The notes under the pieces are model-generated. The model was given only the letters and a program-made list of their open reading frames with translations. It was not told the origin of the DNA and ran no database searches. The translations under genes and the position numbers were made by a program. From Microbacterium sp. (GTDB lineage Bacteria; Actinomycetota; Actinomycetes; Actinomycetales; Microbacteriaceae), in the NCBI GenBank assembly GCA_029267645.1, contig JAJUIM010000032.1, forward strand, positions 1 to 11,753: a DNA stretch of 11,753 nucleotides, in the 5' to 3' direction. Positions within the stretch are counted from its first letter, which is position 1. Each line of letters starts with the position of its first letter. Positions 6,763-11,753 of the stretch are shown here, in pieces.

Positions 6763-7631
6763 CCGACACGACTTTCCCCGCGCCGCCCGCCCCGCCGCGG
6801 CCACCCGAGGCATCCGCACCGCCGCCCGAGCCCCAGAACCCCGCGACGCGCGCGGGGACGCGGGCGCTCGCGATCACGATCAGCGTGCTGGGCGGCGGCG
6901 CGCTCGTGGTCGGCGGCATCGGCGTCGGGCTCGGCACGGCCGGCGCGACGATCGCGTCCGGGCTCACGGAGGCGACGTCGCAGGCGGTCTCGGTCGCAGG
7001 CGCCACCGAGGTCGTGGCCGATGTGGGCGCGGGCCGCCTCGACATCGAGTTCGGCGGGGGAGACGAAGCCGTCCTTGAGGCGACCGGCGCCGAGGGGGCA
7101 TGGACCTTCGAGCGTCGAGGCGAGAAGATCGTCGTCTCGGCGCCCGGTCGCGCGCTCGACCTGTTCGGCTGGCACATCGACCCGGCGGCGACGCTCACGC
7201 TGCCGCGCTCCGCCGAGGGCATCGACCTCGCGATCGACCTCGCGGCCGGGTCTGTGAGCGCCGACGGCGAGTTCGGCGCCATCGCCTACGACATGGGCGC
7301 CGGAGACGTCGAGCTCGAGGGATCCGCGACCGCGCTCGACGCGACGATGGCGGCCGGGCTGAGCACGATCGAGCTCGACGGCGTGCGCCGCGCGGACTTC
7401 GACGTGTCGGCCGGCGCGCTGTACGGCGAGCTGACAGGCGAGGCGCCCGACGAGATGCGGATCGAGATGACCGCCGGATCCTTCGAGCTCGAGGTGCCCG
7501 ACGTGCCGTACGCGGTCGACGTCGAGCGCGAGGCCGGCGGCTTCGAGTCGAACCTCGACGAGCGGCGGGATGCCGAGCGCACGATCGATGTCCTCGTCAG
7601 CGCTGGATTCGTCAACCTGATCGCCGGGTGA
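6759..7631 (+). CDS. DUF4097-type (LiaF/adhesin-like) membrane-anchored beta-repeat protein
   Basis: 290 residues. A Pro-rich, probably cytosolic N-terminus (6-27) precedes one membrane segment (about 36-60). The rest is a mostly beta, Ala/Gly/Asp-rich domain in which short strands recur with the rhythm 'VVADVGAGRLDIEF', 'IAYDMGAGDVELEG', 'FDVSAGALYGELTG' and 'IEMTAGSFELEV'. This is the pattern of DUF4097/toastrack proteins, thought to form a right-handed beta repeat outside the membrane. In many Gram-positive bacteria such proteins are encoded with LiaSR-like kinase/regulator pairs and tune envelope-stress signalling. The same order here (kinase, regulator, DUF4097, overlapping starts) supports a sensing or feedback role for this protein. 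ATG 6759 overlaps the regulator stop and has only a weak ribosome-binding site, so it is probably translated by coupling. Confidence 0.85.
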   Translation: MTDTTFPAPPAPPRPPEASAPPPEPQNPATRAGTRALAITISVLGGGALVVGGIGVGLGTAGATIASGLTEATSQAVSVAGATEVVADVGAGRLDIEFGGGDEAVLEATGAEGAWTFERRGEKIVVSAPGRALDLFGWHIDPAATLTLPRSAEGIDLAIDLAAGSVSADGEFGAIAYDMGAGDVELEGSATALDATMAAGLSTIELDGVRRADFDVSAGALYGELTGEAPDEMRIEMTAGSFELEVPDVPYAVDVEREAGGFESNLDERRDAERTIDVLVSAGFVNLIAG

Positions 7632-7639
7632 TGTGTGCC

Positions 7640-7664
7640 GTGAGGGGCGCGGCGGGCCCCTCAC
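7640..7664 (+). terminator. Hairpin terminator after the kinase/regulator/DUF4097 operon
   Basis: GTGAGGGGC (7640-7648) pairs perfectly with GCCCCTCAC (7656-7664) around a 7-base loop, starting eight bases after the stop at 7631. There is no T-run, as is common for actinobacterial hairpin terminators. It separates this operon from the promoter of the next one. Confidence 0.65.
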
Positions 7665-7684
7665 GCCACGCGGGCCGCGCAGAG

Positions 7685-7690
7685 TAGAGT
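7685..7690 (+). promoter_or_regulatory. Candidate -10 box of the exporter-hadAB-murB operon
   Basis: TAGAGT fits TANNNT and would start transcription near 7697-7698, giving a leader of about 12 bases before ATG 7709. A GTG at 7698 opens a four-codon frame whose TGA overlaps the ATG of the exporter gene. No -35 box is evident. Confidence 0.4.
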
Positions 7691-7708
7691 GGCGCAAGTG
7701 ATTCGCGC

Positions 7709-8512
7709 ATGATGTCTCCCGCTCGCGCCCACGGCATCCGGGATGTCGGCGCCTTCGTCCTCATCGGCCTCCTGTCCGGCTTCATGTCGGGCCTCTTCGG
7801 CGTCGGCGGGGGCACGATCATCGTCCCCATGCTCGTGACGCTCGCGGCGTTCTCACAGCGGCTGTCGGCCGGCACGTCCGGCGCCTCGATCATCGTCACG
7901 GCCGCCGTCGGCGTCATCAGCTACGCGGCGCACGGCCAGGTCGACTGGCTCGCGGGCGCCCTGCTCGCGGTCGGAGGCGTCGTCGGCGCCCCGATCGGCG
8001 CGCACCTGCTCAACAAGCTCAGCGAGTCGACGCTGCGCTGGTGCTTCGTCGGGTTCCTCGCGGTCGTCATCGTCTCGCTGTTCTTCGTCGTGCCCGAGCG
8101 CGGCGAGGGCGTCGAGATCGGCGTGCTCGTCGGCATCGCGCTCGTCGCGGTCGGCGTACTCACGGGGATCCTGTCGGGGCTCATCGGCGTCGGCGGCGGC
8201 ATCGTCGTCGTGCCCGTGCTGATCCTGCTCTTCGGCACGAGCGACCTCGTCGCGAAGGGCACGTCGCTGCTCATGATGATCCCGACGACGATCTCGGGTG
8301 CGTGGCGCAACGCGCGCAACCACAACGTCGACTTCACGGCGGCCGGCATCGTCGCCGCCGCGACGCTCCTCACGACGCCGCTCGGCACGCTCCTCGCCAC
8401 GGCGCTTGATCCGTTTGTCGCGAATATGCTGTTCGCGGCGTACCTCGTCGTCATCGGCGTGCAGACCGCAGTCAAGGCGATCCGCGCGCGCCGGAAGAAC
8501 CAGGAGGGCTGA
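7709..8512 (+). CDS. TauE/SafE-family membrane anion exporter
   Basis: 267 residues, mostly hydrophobic, about eight membrane segments. The family's internal duplication is clear: 'GLFGVGGGTIIVPML' (28-42) is repeated as 'GLIGVGGGIVVVPVL' (157-171). Each copy is followed by a small-residue segment ('SAGTSGASIIV' 53-63; 'AKGTSLLMMIPTTISG' 182-197). TauE/SafE proteins export sulfite, sulfoacetate or other small anions; many are of unknown substrate, and nothing here fixes it. The start is ATG 7709 or 7712; neither has a good Shine-Dalgarno, and the leader is very short. The stop TGA shares one base with the next ATG, and AGGAGG (8502-8507) inside this gene serves the next start. It is therefore the first gene of an operon ending in murB, with no obvious metabolic link to it. 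Confidence 0.92.
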   Translation: MMSPARAHGIRDVGAFVLIGLLSGFMSGLFGVGGGTIIVPMLVTLAAFSQRLSAGTSGASIIVTAAVGVISYAAHGQVDWLAGALLAVGGVVGAPIGAHLLNKLSESTLRWCFVGFLAVVIVSLFFVVPERGEGVEIGVLVGIALVAVGVLTGILSGLIGVGGGIVVVPVLILLFGTSDLVAKGTSLLMMIPTTISGAWRNARNHNVDFTAAGIVAAATLLTTPLGTLLATALDPFVANMLFAAYLVVIGVQTAVKAIRARRKNQEG

Positions 8513-8961
8513 TGTCCGTCGATCCCGATCTCGCCTCGCGCGAGTTCCCGCCGACCCCCGCGTACCTCGTCGGGCGCGAGAAGGTGCGCGAGTTCGCGCG
8601 CGCCGTCTTCGCGACCGCGCCGCAGCACACCGACGTCGAGGCCGCCCGCGCCGCGGGCTACGCCGATGTCGTGGCGCCGCCCACCTTCGGCATGGTGATC
8701 GCCGACCTCACACTGCAGCAGCTGCTCGCCGACCCCTCGACGGGCGTCGTGCTCGAGCGCGCGCTGCACACCGACCAGCAGTTCACCTATACGCGGCCGA
8801 TCGTCGCGGGCGACGAGCTCACGGGACGCCTGCGCGTGACGCGCGTGCGCCAGATGGGCACGGGCGCCATGGTCACGAGCGAGACCGACGTCACCGACGC
8901 CGACGGCGAGCACGTGCTCACTGCGACGTCGACGCTGCTTATCGGATCGGAGGACGCGTGA
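8512..8961 (+). CDS. HadA-like MaoC/FAS1-like dehydratase subunit (UPF0336 type)
   Basis: 149 residues of one hot-dog fold domain. It resembles the non-catalytic-type subunit of mycobacterial HadAB: 'PAYLVGREKVREFARAV' (16-32), 'AAGYADVVAPPTFGMVI' (47-63), 'FTYTRPIVAGDELTGRL' and a conserved strand 'GAMVTSETDVTDADGEHV'. With the next gene product it should form a heterodimeric (3R)-hydroxyacyl-ACP dehydratase of fatty-acid elongation in the cytosol. In mycobacteria HadAB acts in mycolic-acid synthesis; in actinobacteria without mycolates a general type-II fatty-acid dehydratase role is plausible (inference). ATG 8512 overlaps the exporter stop by one base and has AGGAGG four bases upstream. 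Its own stop overlaps the following ATG by one base. Confidence 0.88.
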   Translation: MSVDPDLASREFPPTPAYLVGREKVREFARAVFATAPQHTDVEAARAAGYADVVAPPTFGMVIADLTLQQLLADPSTGVVLERALHTDQQFTYTRPIVAGDELTGRLRVTRVRQMGTGAMVTSETDVTDADGEHVLTATSTLLIGSEDA

Positions 8962-9374
8962 TGGATCTCTCGACGCTCGAGAAGGGCCAGGTCGTCGCCG
9001 AGCGCACGGTGCATCTCACGCGCGAGTCGCTCGTGCGGTACGCGGGCGCGTCGGGCGACTTCAACCCGATCCACTACCGCGACGACGTCGCGCAGCGCGT
9101 CGGGCTGCAGGGCGTGCTCGCCCACGGCATGCTCACGATGGGCATCGGATCCTCTGTCATCGGCGAGTGGATCGGCGACTCCGGCCGCATCGCGTCGTAC
9201 GTCGTGCGGTTCACCAAGCCGATCGTCGTCCACCCCGACGAAGGCGCCGACGTGTCGATCACAGCGACCGTCGGGCTCGTGAAGGACGACGGATCCGTGC
9301 GCATCGACCTCGCCGTGACGCACGGCGAGGAGAAGGTGCTCGGCAAGGCGCAGGCCGTCGTGGTGGCCGCGTGA
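8961..9374 (+). CDS. HadB-like MaoC-domain (R)-hydratase/dehydratase, catalytic subunit
   Basis: 137 residues, one hot-dog domain with the hydratase-2 motif 'YAGASGDFNPIHYRDDVA' (27-44), catalytic pair Asp33 and His38, then 'GVLAHGMLTMGIG' and 'YVVRFTKPIVVHP'. This matches the catalytic HadB subunit, partner of the HadA-like product upstream; together they dehydrate 3-hydroxyacyl-ACP. ATG 8961 is preferred: GGAGG (8949-8953) sits seven bases upstream and the ATG overlaps the previous stop. A GTG one codon earlier is possible. The stop TGA overlaps the GTG start of murB (GTGA). The hadA-hadB-murB order is, from memory, found in other actinobacteria, suggesting co-supply of membrane lipid and cell wall precursors. 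Confidence 0.9.
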   Translation: MDLSTLEKGQVVAERTVHLTRESLVRYAGASGDFNPIHYRDDVAQRVGLQGVLAHGMLTMGIGSSVIGEWIGDSGRIASYVVRFTKPIVVHPDEGADVSITATVGLVKDDGSVRIDLAVTHGEEKVLGKAQAVVVAA

Positions 9375-10519
9375 CGACGCCGCTTCGCGACCTCACGACG
9401 ATCGGCGTCGGCGGATCCCCCGCCCGCATGGTCGACGCGACGACGCGCGGCGAGCTCATCGCGGCGCTGAACGAGGCGTGGGCGTCGGACGACGACTGGT
9501 TCGTGCTGGGCGGCGGATCGAACCTCCTCGTCGCCGACGAGCCCTTCGAGGGCACGGTGATCCGCATCCTCACGACCGGCTTCTCCCTTGTCGACGGCGC
9601 GCCGGAGGGCTTCCAGCGCGTCGCGGTCGAGGCGGGTCAGAACTGGGACGAGCTCGTCGCGTGGTCGGTCGACGCCGGCCTCGCGGGCATCGAGGCGATG
9701 AGCGGGATCCCCGGCACGGCCGGCGCTGCCCCCATCCAGAACGTGGGCGCGTACGGGCAGGAGATCGTGCAGACGCTCGTGTCGGTCGACCTCATCGATG
9801 AGGCGACGGGCGAACTGACGACCGTGCCGGCGTCTGAGCTGGGGCTCGGGCCGCGCACGTCGGTGCTGAAGCGGCACTACGGATCCGCCCCTGAGCGCTC
9901 CGCCGTCGTGGCGGGACTCGCGCTCGACCTCCGCGTCGTGGGCACGGATCCGCGCCCCGTGACCGACGAGCGGATCCGCGGGGCCCTCGGCCTCGACGGC
10001 GCGCGGTCGGCGGGCGAGGACGGATCCGGCAACGCGTCGCTTCGCTGGATCCGCGACACCGTGCGCGAGATCCGCGCGTCGAAGGGCATGGTGTTGGATC
10101 CCGCCGACGCCGACACCCGCAGCGCGGGATCCTTCTTCAACAACCCGATCGTGAGCGAGCAGGTCGCGCGCACGCTCCCGGCCGAGTGCCCGCGCTGGCC
10201 CATCGAGCCCGAGGACGACGCCGCGCAGGTGTTCGACCTCGAGACCTGGGACGGCGTCGTCGCGCCCCCGCGCGAGCCCAGCCGGTTCGTGAAGGTCAGC
10301 GCCGCGTGGCTCATCGAACATGCGGGGCTCGCGAAGGGCTTCGGGCTGCCCGGATCGCGCGCGACGCTCTCGACGAAGCACACCCTCGCGATCACGAATC
10401 GGGGCGGCGCACGGACAGAGGAGATCGCGGCCCTCGCCCGGTTCGTCCGCACGCGAGTCGCGGCCGAGTACGGCATCGAGCTGAACCCCGAGCCCGTCTT
10501 CATCGGCGTCGACCTCTAG
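9371..10519 (+). CDS. murB: UDP-N-acetylmuramate dehydrogenase (UDP-N-acetylenolpyruvoylglucosamine reductase)
   Basis: 382 residues from a GTG overlapping the preceding stop. MurB is the cytosolic FAD enzyme that reduces enolpyruvyl-UDP-GlcNAc with NADPH to UDP-MurNAc, the second committed step of peptidoglycan precursor synthesis. Visible family marks: 'TTIGVGG' (9-15), FAD-binding 'VLGGGSNLLV' (45-54), 'GIPGTAGAAPIQNVGAYG' (112-129), 'RTSVLKRHYG' (162-171) with the substrate Arg162, 'SAGSFFNNP' (251-259) with the proton-donor Ser254, 'HTLAITNRGGA' (337-347) and the catalytic Glu of 'LNPEPVFIG' (371-379). The residue before Arg162 is Pro161, where E. coli and most homologues I recall have Tyr (FGYR). 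The gene is unusually rich in GGATCC (nine copies). It is followed at once by the 66-bp repeat array. Confidence 0.96.
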   Translation: MTTPLRDLTTIGVGGSPARMVDATTRGELIAALNEAWASDDDWFVLGGGSNLLVADEPFEGTVIRILTTGFSLVDGAPEGFQRVAVEAGQNWDELVAWSVDAGLAGIEAMSGIPGTAGAAPIQNVGAYGQEIVQTLVSVDLIDEATGELTTVPASELGLGPRTSVLKRHYGSAPERSAVVAGLALDLRVVGTDPRPVTDERIRGALGLDGARSAGEDGSGNASLRWIRDTVREIRASKGMVLDPADADTRSAGSFFNNPIVSEQVARTLPAECPRWPIEPEDDAAQVFDLETWDGVVAPPREPSRFVKVSAAWLIEHAGLAKGFGLPGSRATLSTKHTLAITNRGGARTEEIAALARFVRTRVAAEYGIELNPEPVFIGVDL

Positions 10520-10521
10520 CC

Positions 10522-10771
10522 TCGCCAAAAATTCGTAGTCGCAGCACGCCCCCACCCGGTTTTCTTGGCGACCCATTGCACGTTGGGTCGCCAAAAGTTC
10601 GTAGTCGCAGCACGTCCGCACCCGGTTTTTCTGGCGACCCATTGCACGTTGGGTCGCCAAGAATTCGTAGTCGCAGCACGTCCGCACCCGGTTTTTCTGG
10701 CGACCCATCACCCATAGGGTCGCCAAGAATCGCGGGTCGGGGCACCGTCCGACCGGGATTTTTGGCGACCC
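10522..10771. repeat. Tandem array of four 66-bp hairpin-forming repeats between convergent genes
   Basis: Units begin with TCGCCAA at 10522, 10588, 10654 and 10720, an exact 66-base period. Each ends in GGCGACCC (10567-10574, 10633-10640, 10699-10706, 10764-10771). The ends are inverted copies, so each unit can fold as a hairpin of about 9-12 bp around a core containing 'TTCGTAGTCGCAGCACG' (units 1-3) and 'CACCCGGTTTT'. Neighbouring units are joined by GGCGACCCA/TGGGTCGCC, a 9-bp stem with an 8-base loop. Units 1-3 are nearly identical; unit 4 keeps the arms but has a different core with its own GGTCGG/CCGACC stem. The array fills the whole gap between murB and the convergent DUF559 gene. 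It has no spacers or leader typical of CRISPR. It may act as a bidirectional terminator, a REP/MITE-like element or a structured RNA; function unknown. Confidence 0.9.
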
Positions 10772-10780
10772 TCGGTGGGG

Positions 10781-11665
10781 TCAGGCCGCGGCGAGGAGGC
10801 GGCGGATCCGCTCGATGAGCTGCGCGGGGTCGTGGAGGTCGGCGATCGTGACGTAGGTCACGCGGTAGCCGAGCGACTCGAGCTCGGCCCGCCGGCGCTC
10901 GTCCCGCTGCCACTGCTCGGGATCGCGGTGGTAGTCGCCCTGGTACTCCACGATGAGCCTCGCGCGCCGGAAGAGCATGTCGACGCGGGCGACGAACCGG
11001 CCGCCGTCGCGGATTTCCACGTTGAGCTCGGGCCGGGGCAGTCGCGCCTCGTGGAACACCACCCGCAGCACCGACTCCATCGGGGATTCCGCCCGCGCGT
11101 CGCCCAGCCCGAGCGCGCGCTCGCGCCGGTCGCGGCCCGCCTTGCGCTTCCCCGCGCGCCGGTGCGCCCGATCGAGATCCTGCCGATCGACGCCGGCGCG
11201 CAGCAGGTGATCCGTCGCCGCCACGAGCCACGGCAACGACAGCTCCTCCGAGATATCCACCCACGTCCGCTCCGCCGTCGTGACGCGCACGCCGTCGAGC
11301 TCGACGACGTCCTCGGGGTCCAACTGCAGCGCCCGCCCTCGGACGCCGGGCCGTCGGATGCGGTTCTCGGCCGCGGGCACGCCGACGCACAGCGGGTCGA
11401 GGGCGCGTTCCGCGACGGGGAAGGGCAGCGGCACGTCCCAGAGCAGCGCGGCGCTGGGGCCTGCCGCGAACGCGTGTTCGGGCAGGGCGCGCAGCAGCAG
11501 CCGCAGACGATCGGGCAGGCTCTCGAGCGGGCGCAGCGCGCGCGTGCCGTGGAACGGCGACACGAGGTCGGATGCCTGCAGTCGTCCGGGCGGCACGCCG
11601 GCCGCCCGAGCATCGGCGACGGTGAACGACTCGGGCAGTGCGAGGGGGAGCGGTGAGCGATCCAT
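10781..11665 (-). CDS. DUF559 (PD-(D/E)XK/Vsr-like fold) protein with AbiEi-like N-terminal part
   Basis: 294 residues. The C-terminal third looks like the DUF559 endonuclease-like domain: 'AESPMESVLRVVF' (192-204, Glu197), 'ARVDMLF' (226-232, Asp229), 'LIVEYQGDYHRD' (237-248, Glu240-Tyr-Gln242) and 'RAELESLGYRVTYVT' (259-273). The E-x-K lysine is Gln here, as far as I recall usual in this family. The N-terminal part ('SFTVADARAAGVPPGRLQ' 13-30, then 'LVSPFHGTRAL') resembles the winged-helix/AbiEi-like region of abortive-infection antitoxins. Such proteins are numerous in Microbacteriaceae genomes and have no established function; nuclease activity is unproven. No partner toxin gene is adjacent. 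ATG 11665 is chosen; its GAGGG is too close for a normal Shine-Dalgarno. A GTG at 11710 would add 15 residues and run through an 8-bp hairpin. It is convergent with murB across the repeat array. Confidence 0.8.
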   Translation of the reverse strand: MDRSPLPLALPESFTVADARAAGVPPGRLQASDLVSPFHGTRALRPLESLPDRLRLLLRALPEHAFAAGPSAALLWDVPLPFPVAERALDPLCVGVPAAENRIRRPGVRGRALQLDPEDVVELDGVRVTTAERTWVDISEELSLPWLVAATDHLLRAGVDRQDLDRAHRRAGKRKAGRDRRERALGLGDARAESPMESVLRVVFHEARLPRPELNVEIRDGGRFVARVDMLFRRARLIVEYQGDYHRDPEQWQRDERRRAELESLGYRVTYVTIADLHDPAQLIERIRRLLAAA

Positions 11666-11672
11666 CCCTCGA

Positions 11673-11691
11673 GCGTGCCGTCGCGGCACGC
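11673..11691 (-). promoter_or_regulatory. 8-bp perfect hairpin just upstream of the DUF559 start
   Basis: GCGTGCCG and CGGCACGC are exact inverted copies separated by three bases, ending seven bases before the preferred ATG at 11665 (minus strand). In the mRNA it would sit right against the start region and could limit ribosome access; as DNA it could be an operator. If translation starts at GTG 11710 it is coding. Confidence 0.4.
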
Positions 11692-11702
11692 CCCGAGGCA
11701 GG

Positions 11703-11711
11703 TTGTCCACA
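11703..11711 (+). other. Single DnaA-box-like sequence
   Basis: TTGTCCACA equals the consensus DnaA box of Streptomyces and mycobacteria. It is solitary in the visible 43-base flank, with no AT-rich stretch or second box, so it is not evidence for an origin. It lies in the presumed promoter area of the DUF559 gene. Confidence 0.35.
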
Positions 11712-11753
11712 GGCCGATCCGCGAATCCCCGCCGGTGAGCGCGCTGACCCCCC

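Noticed and set aside
9074..10726. 550-residue minus-strand frame with 22-residue repeats encoded by the 66-bp array.
   Set aside because: The peptide repeat is only the 66-bp DNA period read in frame; the rest is antisense to hadB and murB, both clearly real, and has shadow-like composition.
10522..10771. CRISPR array.
   Set aside because: The repeats are contiguous, with only a 13-bp linker that is partly conserved; there are no unique spacers of normal length, no leader and no cas genes.
11692..11753. Replication origin suggested by a DnaA-box-like sequence.
   Set aside because: Only one box, no AT-rich unwinding region, and no dnaA, dnaN or partition genes in the window.

Overview
The window is very GC-rich (a little over 70% by eye), with G/C-ending codons, many stop/start overlaps between genes, and TANNNT -10 boxes placed so close to start codons that the mRNAs would be leaderless. 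Together with the gene content (HadA/HadB-type dehydratases next to murB, an actinobacterial 'sensor-domain' histidine kinase, a DUF559 protein), this points to a high-GC actinobacterium. A member of the Microbacteriaceae is my best guess; the genus cannot be fixed from the sequence.

Left part (1-4751): the 5' end of a homocysteine S-methyltransferase (minus strand) is followed by a compact locus that looks like cyclic-di-GMP and exopolysaccharide. A membrane family-2 glycosyltransferase (442-1848) is start/stop coupled to a 69-residue single-span membrane protein (1845-2054). Converging on it with no base in between is a stand-alone EAL phosphodiesterase (2055-2741, minus). Divergent from that, across 51 bp, is a 652-residue membrane protein built as two consecutive [membrane region + GGDEF] modules (2793-4751). 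Only the second GGDEF carries the RxxD product-inhibition site. So one gene to make and one gene to break c-di-GMP sit next to a candidate polysaccharide synthase that has no PilZ domain.

Middle part (4805-7631): a three-gene operon of histidine kinase, NarL/LuxR-type response regulator and a membrane-anchored DUF4097 (LiaF/adhesin-like) protein, all overlapping, ending at a 9-bp hairpin. A perfect 16-bp palindrome overlaps the end of the GGDEF gene, about 65 bp upstream of the predicted kinase start site, and could be an operator.

Right part (7709-10519): a four-gene operon in which each stop overlaps the next start: TauE/SafE-type anion exporter, HadA-like and HadB-like (R)-hydratases, and MurB. 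Between murB and a convergent DUF559 PD-(D/E)XK-like gene (10781-11665, minus) lies a tandem array of four hairpin-forming elements with an exact 66-bp period. This is the most unusual non-coding structure in the window. GGATCC occurs about 30 times in the window, far above a base-composition expectation, and is densest in murB. No tRNA, rRNA, insertion sequence, phage gene or CRISPR array was seen.
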